Shown here piece by piece: positions 1 to 8,643 of a DNA stretch of 64,000 nt (position 1 is the first letter of the stretch; each line of letters opens with the position of its first letter). The translations under genes and the position numbers were made by a program. This stretch comes from JBPCOI01 sp051000395. GTDB taxonomy: Bacteria; Actinomycetota; Actinomycetes; Mycobacteriales; Jatrophihabitantaceae. The DNA lies in assembly GCA_051000395.1 (NCBI GenBank), contig JBPCOI010000061.1:1-64000 (forward strand), written 5' to 3'. A model generated the notes under the pieces. That model was not told the DNA's origin. It was given only the letters and a program-made list of their open reading frames with translations, and did no database searches.

Positions 1-216
1 GTCCTCGGTCATCTCCAGGAAGCCGAATGCGCCGCTGCCCTTGGCGTGCACCACGCGCTCCGGGACGCGTTCACGGTTGAAATGCGCCATCTTCTGGATC
101 AGGTAGTGGTCCTGCAGCAGGATCGGGCCGTCCGGGCCGAGGGTCTGCGAGTGGTGGTCGCTGGGGGCCTCGATGCCTGCATCGGTGGTGGTTACCGGAA
201 CCTTGGCTTCGGTCAT
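1..216 (-). CDS. Catalase, N-terminal part (runs off the left edge)
   Basis: The first 72 codons of a haem catalase that breaks down hydrogen peroxide. The visible protein contains the family's N-terminal signature: a GPDGPILLQD segment, then HFNRERVPERVVHAKGSGAFG, with the distal haem-side His in VVHAKG. The ATG at 216 is preceded by an AAGGAG ribosome site on the minus strand. The rest lies beyond the window, so the clade cannot be fixed. A Fur-family gene lies 47 bases upstream on the same strand. Fur-catalase pairs are common in actinobacteria (furA-katG, catR-catA), which suggests peroxide-responsive control. The family call is firm; the regulation is inferred. Confidence 0.93.
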   Translation of the reverse strand, partial: MTEAKVPVTTTDAGIEAPSDHHSQTLGPDGPILLQDHYLIQKMAHFNRERVPERVVHAKGSGAFGFLEMTED

Positions 217-263
217 GGTGTCTCCTTCGACGGTGGATGGTTGACGATGTGATGTGGCGCCGC

Positions 264-683
264 TCAGGCGCCGGTTGCCCTGCACCGTGCGCACCGGCCC
301 CACCAGGTCACCTCGGCCTCGTCGGCGAGAAAGCCCGTCGGCATTGTCGCGTCGAGGCAGGGGGCTGCGCCGCTCGCGCAGTCGATGTCGACGATCTCGC
401 CGCAGTCGCGGCACACCAGGTGGTGGTGGTTGTCGCCGACGCGGATCTCGTAGAGGGCTGGCTGGCCGGCCGGTTCGATGCGGCGCACCAGACCCGCGCC
501 GCCCAGCGCGCGCAGCACGTCGTAGGCGGCCTGGGTGGACAGCGCGCCCAGCGTGCCGCGCGCCCGCTCGGCGACGGTGTCGACATCGAGATGCTCGCCG
601 GGGGTGATGGCCTCGAGCACGGCAACCCGCTGCCGGGTCACGCGCAGGCCCGACTCGACAAGGCGGGCAGCGGTATCGGGCAC
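264..683 (-). CDS. Fur-family (PerR/CatR-like) transcriptional repressor
   Basis: A 139-residue Fur-family protein. An N-terminal winged helix (GLRVTRQRVAVLEAI, then STQAAYDVLRAL) is followed by the metal-sensing part with NHHHLVCRDCGEIVDIDC and a C-terminal CARC. These supply the CxxC pairs of a structural zinc site and the His-rich regulatory site. I chose the GTG at 683 because family homology begins there; a longer reading has an unlikely leader. It lies just upstream of the catalase gene on the same strand, so a peroxide sensor (PerR/FurA/CatR type) is more likely than an iron sensor. That assignment rests on context. The gene is divergent from era. Confidence 0.88.
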   Translation of the reverse strand: MPDTAARLVESGLRVTRQRVAVLEAITPGEHLDVDTVAERARGTLGALSTQAAYDVLRALGGAGLVRRIEPAGQPALYEIRVGDNHHHLVCRDCGEIVDIDCASGAAPCLDATMPTGFLADEAEVTWWGRCARCRATGA

Positions 684-742
684 ACCGCCGACCCTAGTCC
701 TGATCTGGAACGAGTCAAGAAAACATGTGGGAGAATTCCGGG

Positions 743-1645
743 ATGGCCGCAGATCGTGGAGAGTTCCGGTCGGGCTTCGCATGCTTCGTCGGACGTCCCA
801 ACGCCGGCAAGTCCACGCTGACCAACGCGCTCGTCGGCAGCAAGATCGTGATCACGAGTGCCAAGCCGCAGACCACCCGACACGCCGTGCGCGGCATCCT
901 CACCCGTCCGGACGCCCAGCTCGTCTTGGTGGACACCCCGGGCCTGCACCGCCCGCGCACGCTGCTGGGCGAGCGGCTCAACGACGTGGTGCGCGCCGCG
1001 CTCGCCGACGTCGACGTGGTCGGCTTCTGCGTGCCGGCCGACGAAAAGGTCGGTCCCGGCGACCGGTTCATCGCTGCCGAGCTGGGCGCCCTGCGGGTGC
1101 CGGTGATCGGGATCGTCACCAAGACCGACGCCGTGGGCAAGCGGCAGGTGGCCGAGCAACTGCTGGCGCTCAGCACGCTGGGCGAGTTCGCCGACGTGGT
1201 GCCGGTGTCCGCGCTCGCCGGTGACCAGATCGAGCTGCTCGCGGACCTGCTGGTCGCCCGGCTGCCGGCGGGACCGATGCTGTACCCGCCCGGCGTCAGC
1301 ACCGACAACGACACCGCGACGCGCGTCGCGGAGATGATCCGTGAGGCCGCACTGGAGGGGGTGCGTGACGAGCTGCCGCACTCGATCGCGGTGACGGTGG
1401 AGGAGATGCGTCCGCGTCCCGAACACCCCGAGCTCACCGAGGTGTTCGCGACGATCCACCTGGAACGCCCGAGCCAGAAGGGCATCGTGATCGGGCACCG
1501 CGGGGCGCGGCTGAAGGCGATCGGGACGACGGCGCGCAGCGGCATCGAGCAGCTGCTCGGCGCCAGGGTGCATCTGGACCTGCACGTGGCGGTCGAGGCC
1601 GACTGGCAGCGCGACCCGAAGAAGCTCAATCGGCTGGGGTTCTGA
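743..1645 (+). CDS. era: GTPase Era
   Basis: Era is a GTPase that binds the 3' end of 16S rRNA and helps mature the 30S subunit. The 300-residue protein has the P-loop GRPNAGKST, a switch region with PQTTRH, DTPG (G3) and TKTD (G4, the usual actinobacterial variant of NKxD). It ends in a KH RNA-binding domain containing IVIGHRGARLKAIG. I chose the ATG at 743 because a GGGAG site precedes it at suitable spacing; an in-frame ATG at 725 would add six residues. It starts the era-MFS-recO-uppS run, and era next to recO is a familiar actinobacterial order. Confidence 0.96.
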   Translation: MAADRGEFRSGFACFVGRPNAGKSTLTNALVGSKIVITSAKPQTTRHAVRGILTRPDAQLVLVDTPGLHRPRTLLGERLNDVVRAALADVDVVGFCVPADEKVGPGDRFIAAELGALRVPVIGIVTKTDAVGKRQVAEQLLALSTLGEFADVVPVSALAGDQIELLADLLVARLPAGPMLYPPGVSTDNDTATRVAEMIREAALEGVRDELPHSIAVTVEEMRPRPEHPELTEVFATIHLERPSQKGIVIGHRGARLKAIGTTARSGIEQLLGARVHLDLHVAVEADWQRDPKKLNRLGF

Positions 1646-1650
1646 CGCCG

Positions 1651-2871
1651 GTGCTCGCTCGCTACCGTGCCGCGTTCGCCGCTCCGGGCGCTGCGGCGTT
1701 CAGCGCCGCGGCGTTCGTCGCCCGGTTCCCGATCGCGATCTACCCGATCGGACTGGTGCTGATCGTCTCCGGGCGTACCGGCCACTACGGCTTCGCCGGT
1801 GTCGTCAGCGGTTGCTTCGTGATCGGTGGCGCGTTCGGCAACCCGGTCGCTGGGACGCTGGTCGACCGCTACGGCCAGCACCGGGTGTTGCCGCCGTTCA
1901 TGCTCGCGCACGTCGCGTTGACGGCAGTGTTCGCCGCCCTCGTCACCGTGAATGCCCCGCTGTGGTCCCTCGTGCCGCCGGCCGTGCTGATGGGCTTCGC
2001 GCTGATGAACGTCGGCGCGCTCGTCCGCGCCCGGTGGTCGCATGCCTGGCCCGGCGCCGCGCCGCAACGGTCCACCGCTTACTCGGTCGAGTCGACGCTC
2101 GACGAGGTGATCTTCGTCCTGGGGCCGCTCGTCGCGACCGTCCTCGCCACCCACACGCATGCACCGGTGACGCTGGGCCTGGCGGTGGTGCTCGTGACCG
2201 TGGGGACGCTCTGGCTGGCGCGCCAGCGCTCCACCGAGCCTCCCGCGCGGGCGGCGCGCTCGTTACCCGAGAAGCATACTTTCGCTTTGCGCAGCAAGGG
2301 GATGCTGCTGATCACTTGGGTCATGGTGTTCATGGGCGCGGTGTTCGGAAGTGCCGAAGTGGTGATGGTGGCGTTCTGCGCTCAGCACGGTCAGCGGACC
2401 AGCGCGGGGTGGGTGATCGCCTGCTTCGCCGGCGGCAGCGCGGTCGCGGGCGTCGGCTACGGCGCGCGCCACTGGCGCACTGCGCTGTTGCCGCGGTTCG
2501 TGGCGTGCGCAGTGGTGTTCGGCGCGCTCCCGTTCGTCTACTTCGCCGCGACGTCGCCGGCCACGCTCGCCGCGTGCACGTTCGTCGTGGGCCTGGGCAT
2601 CGCGCCCACGCTCATCGGCGGATTCGGACTGATCGACGAGATCGTCCCAGCAGCGACGCTGACAGAGGGGCTCACCTGGATCGGCACCGGCCTGTCCGTG
2701 GGGTACGGCCTCGGCGCGGCGGTCGTCGGTGGCATCGCGGACGCGCACGGCGCGCGAGTGGCGTTCTGGGTGCCGGTGGGCGCGGCGCTGAGTGCGGCGC
2801 TGGTCGCCCTCGCGCTGGCACGCCGGCTGCGGCCGGTCGCACCCGCGTCGCAGCCGGTCGCTGTCGGCTGA
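1651..2871 (+). CDS. MFS transporter
   Basis: A 406-residue polytopic membrane protein with about twelve hydrophobic segments. The loop between the second and third segments (GTLVDRYGQHRVLPP) matches the major facilitator motif A pattern GxxxDRxGxR. A polar central stretch near residues 190-215 divides the two six-helix halves. It starts at a GTG six bases after the era stop, so it is probably co-transcribed with era and recO. It resembles drug or metabolite exporters of the EmrD/YfcJ type, but the sequence does not reveal a substrate. Confidence 0.85.
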   Translation: MLARYRAAFAAPGAAAFSAAAFVARFPIAIYPIGLVLIVSGRTGHYGFAGVVSGCFVIGGAFGNPVAGTLVDRYGQHRVLPPFMLAHVALTAVFAALVTVNAPLWSLVPPAVLMGFALMNVGALVRARWSHAWPGAAPQRSTAYSVESTLDEVIFVLGPLVATVLATHTHAPVTLGLAVVLVTVGTLWLARQRSTEPPARAARSLPEKHTFALRSKGMLLITWVMVFMGAVFGSAEVVMVAFCAQHGQRTSAGWVIACFAGGSAVAGVGYGARHWRTALLPRFVACAVVFGALPFVYFAATSPATLAACTFVVGLGIAPTLIGGFGLIDEIVPAATLTEGLTWIGTGLSVGYGLGAAVVGGIADAHGARVAFWVPVGAALSAALVALALARRLRPVAPASQPVAVG

Positions 2872-2889
2872 GGGTGCGAGGATCGGCAG

Positions 2890-3666
2890 GTGCCCCTCTA
2901 CCGTGACGAGGCGGTCGTCCTCCGGCTGCACAAGCTCGGGGAGGCCGACCGGATCGTCACGCTGCTCACGCGCCGCCACGGCCGGGTGCGCGCGGTCGGC
3001 AAGGGGGTGCGGCGCACCACGTCGAAGTTCGGCGCGCGGCTCGAACCGGGCAGCCACATCGACGTCCAGCTGCACAGCAGGCTGCCGGAGGGCCAGCAGG
3101 CGCCGGGAGGGCAGCGCGGGCTCGACCTCGTCACCCAGACCGATTCGCTCGGGGCCTACGGCGCGCAACTGGCCGGCGACTACCCGAGATGGACGACGGT
3201 GTCGGCGATCTGCGAGACGGCCGAGCGGCTGACGGAGGAGGGCGAGCCGGCGCTGCGGCTCTACCTGCTGCTCGTCGGCGCGCTGCGGGCGCTCGTCGAG
3301 CGCGTGCACGACCCGGGCCTGATCCTCGACGCGTTCTTCGTGCGGGCGATGTCGGGCGCCGGCTGGGAACCGGCGCTGCGCGAGTGCGCCACGTGCTCCG
3401 CGCCCGGGCCGCACGCGGCGTTCAACGTGCCGGCCGGCGGAGCCGTCTGCGAGAGCTGCCGGCCGAGCGGCTCCGCTCGCCCGCAGCGCGACTCGCTCGA
3501 GCTGATGACGGCGCTGTTGAGCGGCGACTGGGCGGTCGCCGACGCCAGCGCGGCGGCGGCGCGGCGGGAGGCGAGCGGGCTGATTGCCGCCCACCTTCAG
3601 TGGCACCTGGAACGCGGGCTGTGCTCGCTGCCTTACGTCGATCGGGGACCGGTTTCGGTCCGGTAG
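2890..3666 (+). CDS. recO: DNA repair protein RecO
   Basis: RecO anneals single strands and loads RecA through RecF and RecR. The 258-residue protein begins with the family signature LYRDEAVVLRLHKLGEADRIVTLLTRRHGRVRAVGKGVRR in the OB-fold domain. Its helical C-terminal domain carries a zinc-type cluster (ECATCSAPGPHAAFN, then CESCRP). The start is a GTG shortly after the MFS gene. The position between era and uppS matches the usual actinobacterial arrangement. Confidence 0.95.
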   Translation: MPLYRDEAVVLRLHKLGEADRIVTLLTRRHGRVRAVGKGVRRTTSKFGARLEPGSHIDVQLHSRLPEGQQAPGGQRGLDLVTQTDSLGAYGAQLAGDYPRWTTVSAICETAERLTEEGEPALRLYLLLVGALRALVERVHDPGLILDAFFVRAMSGAGWEPALRECATCSAPGPHAAFNVPAGGAVCESCRPSGSARPQRDSLELMTALLSGDWAVADASAAAARREASGLIAAHLQWHLERGLCSLPYVDRGPVSVR

Positions 3667-3738
3667 GTGTGCGGGCCTGTCTCGTCGCCGCACCACGATC
3701 GCCGGACTCCGCCGCGCGTGGCTGGGTACTGTGTCCGG

Positions 3739-4584
3739 GTGACGACGCCGAGCGCTGCGAGCGCGGCGGCAGCCCGCGGCACCGCGGCGGGTCACCCGGC
3801 CCGATGGCCCGACCCGCCGCCGCACCCGAGCGGCACAACGCCGCCGCAGATCCAGACCGAGCTGGTGCCCAGGCACGTCGCGATCGTGATGGACGGCAAC
3901 GGCCGCTGGGCCCAGGCCCAGGGACTGAGCCGTACCGACGGCCACCGCGCCGGCGAGGCGGCGCTGATGGACGTGCTGCACGGGGCGATCGAGCTCGGCG
4001 TGTCCACGGTGTCGGCGTACGCGTTCTCCACCGAGAACTGGCGCCGCTCGCCGGATGAGGTGCGCTTCCTCATGGGCTTCAACAAGGACGTGATCCGACG
4101 GCGCCGCGACGAGCTCGCCGAGCTCGGCGTGCGCATCCGCTGGGCCGGGCGGCGTCCCCGGTTGTGGCGTTCGGTCATTGATCAGCTCGAGGACGCCGAG
4201 CGGTTCACCCGTGCCAACGAGCGCCTCACCCTGCAGTTCTGCGTCAACTACGGCGGCCGAGCTGAGATCGTCGACGCCACGAGGGCGATCGCGCGGCAGG
4301 TGCAGGCCGGACGCCTCGATCCGGCAAAGATCGACGAGCGCACGATCGCCGCGAATCTCGACGAGCCCGGCCTACCCGACGTCGACCTGTTCATCCGTAC
4401 CTCCGGCGAGCAACGCACGTCGAACTTCCTGCTGTGGCAATCCGCCTACGCCGAACTCGTCTTCGTCGACACGCCGTGGCCCGACTTCGACCGCCGCCAT
4501 CTCTGGGCCGCCTGCCTCGCCTACGCCCGTCGCGACCGCCGCTTCGGCGCCGCCGGCCCGATCCACGCGCCGGAGCCGTCGTGA
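3739..4584 (+). CDS. uppS: Isoprenyl (undecaprenyl/decaprenyl) diphosphate synthase
   Basis: A cis-prenyltransferase that extends allylic diphosphates with isopentenyl diphosphate to make the lipid carrier for cell-wall synthesis. The P-loop-like motif is intact (HVAIVMDGNGRWAQAQG), followed by SAYAFSTENWRRSPDEV, and RTSGEQRTSNFLLWQSAYAEL near the C-terminus. All are catalytic or binding motifs of the family. The 281-residue reading uses a GTG at 3739. An upstream in-frame start right after recO would add a poor leader. The chain length (C50 or C55) cannot be told from sequence. The stop overlaps the next gene by four bases (GTGA). Confidence 0.94.
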   Translation: MTTPSAASAAAARGTAAGHPARWPDPPPHPSGTTPPQIQTELVPRHVAIVMDGNGRWAQAQGLSRTDGHRAGEAALMDVLHGAIELGVSTVSAYAFSTENWRRSPDEVRFLMGFNKDVIRRRRDELAELGVRIRWAGRRPRLWRSVIDQLEDAERFTRANERLTLQFCVNYGGRAEIVDATRAIARQVQAGRLDPAKIDERTIAANLDEPGLPDVDLFIRTSGEQRTSNFLLWQSAYAELVFVDTPWPDFDRRHLWAACLAYARRDRRFGAAGPIHAPEPS

Positions 4585-4910
4585 TCTCGGTGCTGCATTT
4601 CGACAGCGGATCCGACGGCTTCGTCGAGCGTGCTCGCACCGCGCTGTCGGCTCTGGCGGAGCGGCCCGGCTATCTCCGCGGCACCCTGGGCCGATCGACC
4701 GACGACGAGCGAGCCTGGGTGATCGTCACCGAGTGGGCGGACGTCGGCTCCTACCGGCGCGCGCTGAGCAACGTCGCGGTGAAGCTGCACGCCGCGCCAC
4801 TGCTCGCCGAGGCCCTCGACCTGCCCAGCGGGTTCGAGTCGCTGGCCGAACTCGCGTCCGACGGCACCATGGCATTGCGGGCCAGTGACCGCGCACCCGG
4901 TCCGGCATGA
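4581..4910 (+). CDS. Antibiotic biosynthesis monooxygenase (ABM)-like small protein
   Basis: A 109-residue protein that starts at a GTG overlapping the uppS stop. It fits the dimeric alpha-beta barrel (ABM) pattern: a first strand ISVLHF, a helix with ERARTALSALAERPGYLRGTLG, a strand WVIVTEWADVGSYRRALS, and a C-terminal helical tail. Family members are small cofactor-free oxygenases or ligand-binding proteins; no specific substrate is evident. Its overlaps with uppS and with the following PAP2 gene suggest a single transcript. Confidence 0.75.
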   Translation: MISVLHFDSGSDGFVERARTALSALAERPGYLRGTLGRSTDDERAWVIVTEWADVGSYRRALSNVAVKLHAAPLLAEALDLPSGFESLAELASDGTMALRASDRAPGPA

Positions 4911-6097
4911 GCGACGACACGATCGCGGCCGTCCGGTCCGACGCGACGATCCGGCGCGCGCAACCACCGCCCGCTCGCGCGTGGACGGTGCTGCGGCCGA
5001 GCCGCGTGGAGGTGCTGCGCGTGGTGCGCTGGGGCGCCACCGCGCTCTGGGCGCTGCTGTTCGTGCGCCAGTGCTACGCCGACGGGCTGCCCTTCGACCG
5101 TGACCGCCTGCTGCTGTGGATCACTCCCGGCGTCGCCGTGGCGAGCATCGGACGGCGCGCGCTGTGGACGGTCGTCGCCGACTGGCTGCCGTTCGCCCTG
5201 GTCCTGGTCGCCTACGACTACCTGCGGGGGGTATCCGACACGCTCGGGATGCCGACCTGGTGGACCCCGCAGATCACCGTCGACAAGTGGTTGTTCCTCG
5301 GCACCGAACCCACCGTCTGGTTGCAAGAACACCTCAAGTTCGCCGGCGCACGGTGGTGGGACATCCCGGTCTGCCTGTGCTACATCTCCTTCTTCTTTCT
5401 GCCCTATTTCGCCGCCGGTGTGCTGTGGTTGCGCAGCCGCTCCGACTTCCGCCGGTGGGCGGCCCGATTCGTCACGCTGTCCTTCCTCGGCTTCGTCTTC
5501 TTCGCGCTCGTCCCGACCGCGCCGCCGTGGGCCGCTGCCCGGTGCACCGCGGCGCAGGTGGCCACTCACCCGAACAACCCGCCGTGCCTGTACGCCGACC
5601 CCGCGTTCGTGCCCCACGGCGGGCTGCTCGGTGCGGCGGCACATCCGCGACCCGGCGCGATGCCTTATATCGAACGGATTTCCGGTCGCGGTTGGTCGGC
5701 GCTGCACCTCAGCGCCGCGCGCTCGCTGCTGAACGCGGGCCAGGACATCGTCGACCAGGTGGCAGCCGTGCCGTCGCTGCACGCCGGCGGCACCATGCTG
5801 TTCGCGATCTTCATGTGGCGCCGTGTGCGCAAGCTCACCAAGATCGTGCTGGCTGCCTACGTCACCTTCATGGGGTTCACGCTGGTCTACACCGGCGAGC
5901 ACTACCTGCTCGACATCCTCGCCGGCTGGCTCGCCGCGGCAGCCGTGTGCGTGCTGTTCGACCGCGTCGAACGACGCCGAACCGGGCGGCAGGCGGCCGA
6001 TACGCTGGGGGCACCCTCGCCGGAGTCCCCGGAGCCGACCGCCAGCCGGATGGAGAACCTGTGCCCACCGACCGCAACGACGCCGTCGTCAACCTGA
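4907..6097 (+). CDS. PAP2-superfamily membrane phosphatase (inositol phosphotransferase-like)
   Basis: A 396-residue integral membrane protein. The PAP2 motifs are seen as VPSLHAGGT and GEHYLLDILAGW, where the catalytic His lies in GEHYLLD. The N-terminal extension with several hydrophobic segments (around WGATALWALLFV, WLPFALVLVAYDYL and WDIPVCLCYISFFFLPYF) resembles AUR1-like inositol phosphotransferase proteins of actinobacteria. It probably acts on a lipid phosphate at the membrane. The C-terminal tail overlaps the glyS start by 37 bases, so the last residues are likely dispensable. Confidence 0.87.
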   Translation: MSDDTIAAVRSDATIRRAQPPPARAWTVLRPSRVEVLRVVRWGATALWALLFVRQCYADGLPFDRDRLLLWITPGVAVASIGRRALWTVVADWLPFALVLVAYDYLRGVSDTLGMPTWWTPQITVDKWLFLGTEPTVWLQEHLKFAGARWWDIPVCLCYISFFFLPYFAAGVLWLRSRSDFRRWAARFVTLSFLGFVFFALVPTAPPWAAARCTAAQVATHPNNPPCLYADPAFVPHGGLLGAAAHPRPGAMPYIERISGRGWSALHLSAARSLLNAGQDIVDQVAAVPSLHAGGTMLFAIFMWRRVRKLTKIVLAAYVTFMGFTLVYTGEHYLLDILAGWLAAAAVCVLFDRVERRRTGRQAADTLGAPSPESPEPTASRMENLCPPTATTPSST

Positions 6098-7440
6098 GCA
6101 AGCGACGTGGATTCGTCTTTGCCTCCAGCGAGATCTACGGCGGCACCCGCTCTGCCTGGGACTACGGCCCGCTCGGCGTCGAGCTGAAGGAGAACGTCCG
6201 CCGGCAGTGGTGGAAGTCGATGGTCACCGGGCGCGAGGACGTCGTCGGCCTGGACTCCGCGGTCATCCTCGCCTCCGACGTGTGGCGGGCCTCCGGGCAC
6301 CTGGACGTGTTCACCGATCCGCTGGTGGAGTGCCTGTCGTGCCACAAGCGCAACCGCGCCGACCAGCTCGAGGAGCTGTACGCGAACAAGCACGGCAAGC
6401 CCCCGACGAGTCTGGCCGACGTCGCGTGCCCGAACTGCGGCACCCGCGGGCAGTGGACCGAGCCACGCGAGTTCAACATGATGCTCAAGACCTATCTCGG
6501 TCCCGTCGAGTCCGAGGAGGGCGTCCACTACCTGCGCCCGGAGACGGCGCAGGGCATTTTCGTCAACTTCCTCAACGTGATGACGACGGCCCGCAAGAAG
6601 CCGCCGTTCGGCATCGCGCAGACCGGCAAGAGCTTCCGCAACGAGATCACGCCCGGAAACTTCATCTTCCGCACCCGCGAGTTCGAGCAGATGGAGATGG
6701 AGTTCTTCGTCGAGCCCGCGACGGCTGAAACCTGGTTCGACTACTGGCTCGAGCAACGGTGGAACTGGTACCTGGATCTTGGCATCGATCCCGCGAACCT
6801 GCGTCACTTCGAGCACCCGAAGCACAAGCTGTCCCACTACTCGGCGCGCACCGTCGACATCGAGTACCGCTTCTGCTTCGGCGGCGCGGAATTCGCAGAG
6901 CTCGAGGGCATCGCGAACCGCACCGACTTCGACCTCACGACGCACGCGCAGCACTCCGGCGCGGATCTCACCTACTTCGACCAGGAGCGCAACGAGCGCT
7001 GGACGCCGTACGTCATCGAGCCGGCCGCCGGGCTCACCCGCGCCGTCCTGGCGTTCCTGCTCGACGCATACAGCGAGGACGAGGCCCCCAATGCGAAGGG
7101 GGGGATGGACAAGCGCACGGTGCTCAAACTGGATCGCCGGCTGGCACCGGTGAAGGCCGCCGTGCTGCCGTTGTCGCGGAACGCGGACCTCTCGCCAGTC
7201 GCCCGCGATCTTGCGGCCGCGCTGCGCAAGCACTGGAACGTCGACTTCGACGACGCGCAGGCGATCGGTCGCCGGTACCGGCGCCAGGACGAGATCGGCA
7301 CCCCGTTCTGCGTCACCGTCGACTTCGACTCGTTGGACGACCACGCGGTGACCGTGCGAGAGCGTGACTCGATGACGCAGCAACGCATTGCGCTCGACCA
7401 GGTCGAGGGCTACCTAGCTGCGGAGCTCGTCGGCTGCTGA
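6061..7440 (+). CDS. glyS: Glycyl-tRNA synthetase (single-chain dimeric type)
   Basis: Charges tRNA-Gly with glycine. The 459-residue protein is the class II homodimeric type, not the bacterial alpha2-beta2 type. Class II motifs are visible: motif 1 near VELKENVRRQWW, motif 2 with GIAQTGKSFRNEITP and RTREFEQMEMEFF, and motif 3 near EPAAGLTRAVLAFLLDAY. A zinc-binding module has CLSCHKRNRAD and CPNCGTRGQWTEP. The anticodon-binding domain is C-terminal. The GTG at 6061 has a GGAG site in front and gives the usual family length, although it lies inside the end of the PAP2 gene. Confidence 0.95.
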   Translation: MPTDRNDAVVNLSKRRGFVFASSEIYGGTRSAWDYGPLGVELKENVRRQWWKSMVTGREDVVGLDSAVILASDVWRASGHLDVFTDPLVECLSCHKRNRADQLEELYANKHGKPPTSLADVACPNCGTRGQWTEPREFNMMLKTYLGPVESEEGVHYLRPETAQGIFVNFLNVMTTARKKPPFGIAQTGKSFRNEITPGNFIFRTREFEQMEMEFFVEPATAETWFDYWLEQRWNWYLDLGIDPANLRHFEHPKHKLSHYSARTVDIEYRFCFGGAEFAELEGIANRTDFDLTTHAQHSGADLTYFDQERNERWTPYVIEPAAGLTRAVLAFLLDAYSEDEAPNAKGGMDKRTVLKLDRRLAPVKAAVLPLSRNADLSPVARDLAAALRKHWNVDFDDAQAIGRRYRRQDEIGTPFCVTVDFDSLDDHAVTVRERDSMTQQRIALDQVEGYLAAELVGC

Positions 7441-8633
7441 TGATCGGCATCGCTCCCCCAGTCGCTACGCCAGCACTGCTGGGGCTACCCCCACTGCGGC
7501 TGTCCGACGGTGTCATCGCGGACCCGCCGGTGGTGCTGGCGCCGATGGCGGGCATCACCAACACCGCATTCCGGCGACTGTGCCGCGAGCAGCTGGCCTC
7601 TGTCCTCGACCCGGGCCGAGCGGGTGGATTGTTCGTCAGCGAGATGATCACTTCCCGGGCACTCGTGGAACGCAGCCCCAAGACGTTGCGGATGATCCGT
7701 TTCGAGAGTGACGAACGTCCCCGCAGCATCCAGCTGTACGGTACCGATCCGGCGATCGTCGGCGCGGCGGTGCAGCTGATCGCGGTGGCGGATCTTGCCG
7801 ACCACGTCGACCTGAACTTCGGCTGCCCGGTGCCGAAGGTGACGCGCAAGGGCGGGGGAGCGGCGCTGCCGTGGCGGCTCGGGCTGTTCGAGGACATCGT
7901 CCACGCCGCCGTTCGCAACGCAGGCGACCTTCCGGTCACGGTGAAGATGCGGGTCGGTATCGACGCCGCGCACCGCACCTTCCGCGAGGCCGCGTTGCTG
8001 GCGCAGGACGCCGGCGTCGCATATGTCGCGTTGCACGGGCGCACCGCTGCCGAGTTCTACGGGGGCACCGCCGACTGGGCACCGATCGCCGAACTGGTCG
8101 AGCTGCTGGACATCCCGGTTCTCGGCAACGGCGATATCTGGGAGGCCGACGACGCGTTGCGGATGGTGCGCGAGACCGGCTGTGCCGGGGTGATCGTGGG
8201 CCGTGGCTGCCTGGGCCGGCCGTGGCTGTTCGCGGACCTCGCCGCGGCGTTCGACGGCCGCCCGCAGCGCGCCCTGCCGGACCTGGCCACGGTCGCCACC
8301 ACCATGCGCCGGCACGCGCAGCTGCTCGTGGAATGGCTGGGCGACGAGGCCCGCGGCGTCACCGACTTCCGCAAGCACGTCGCCTGGTACCTCAAGGGCT
8401 TCTCGGTCGGCAGCGACCTACGCGTGGCGATGGCAAGCGCGTCGAGCCTGGCCGAACTCGACGACCTGCTCGCCAGGCTCGACACCGAGCAGCCCTACCC
8501 GCAGGCGGTCCTGGGCCGTCCACGCGGACGCACCACCGGGGCGCGCGCGGTGGCCCTGCCGGACGGCTGGCTGGCCACGCGGCACTCGCGGGCCATCCCC
8601 GCCGGTGCCGAGCTGGCCGACGGCGGCGGCTGA
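7440..8633 (+). CDS. dusB: tRNA-dihydrouridine synthase (DusB type)
   Basis: An FMN-dependent enzyme that reduces uridine to dihydrouridine in the tRNA D-loop. The 397-residue TIM-barrel protein contains VLAPMAGITNTAFRRLCRE and the signature HVDLNFGCPVPKVTRKGGGAAL with the catalytic Cys, then VKMRVGI, YVALHGRTAAEFYGGTADW, and IVGRGCLGRPWLF for FMN phosphate binding. The ATG overlaps the glyS stop. The ten or so residues before the barrel are not conserved, so a start slightly downstream is possible. Convergent with the desaturase gene. Confidence 0.94.
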   Translation: MIGIAPPVATPALLGLPPLRLSDGVIADPPVVLAPMAGITNTAFRRLCREQLASVLDPGRAGGLFVSEMITSRALVERSPKTLRMIRFESDERPRSIQLYGTDPAIVGAAVQLIAVADLADHVDLNFGCPVPKVTRKGGGAALPWRLGLFEDIVHAAVRNAGDLPVTVKMRVGIDAAHRTFREAALLAQDAGVAYVALHGRTAAEFYGGTADWAPIAELVELLDIPVLGNGDIWEADDALRMVRETGCAGVIVGRGCLGRPWLFADLAAAFDGRPQRALPDLATVATTMRRHAQLLVEWLGDEARGVTDFRKHVAWYLKGFSVGSDLRVAMASASSLAELDDLLARLDTEQPYPQAVLGRPRGRTTGARAVALPDGWLATRHSRAIPAGAELADGGG

Positions 8634-8643
8634 GCGCGGTCCG

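Noticed and set aside
5116..7440. A 774-codon open frame containing glyS
   Set aside because: Only the part from 6061 matches glycyl-tRNA synthetase; the first 315 codons are a shadow of the PAP2 gene in another frame.
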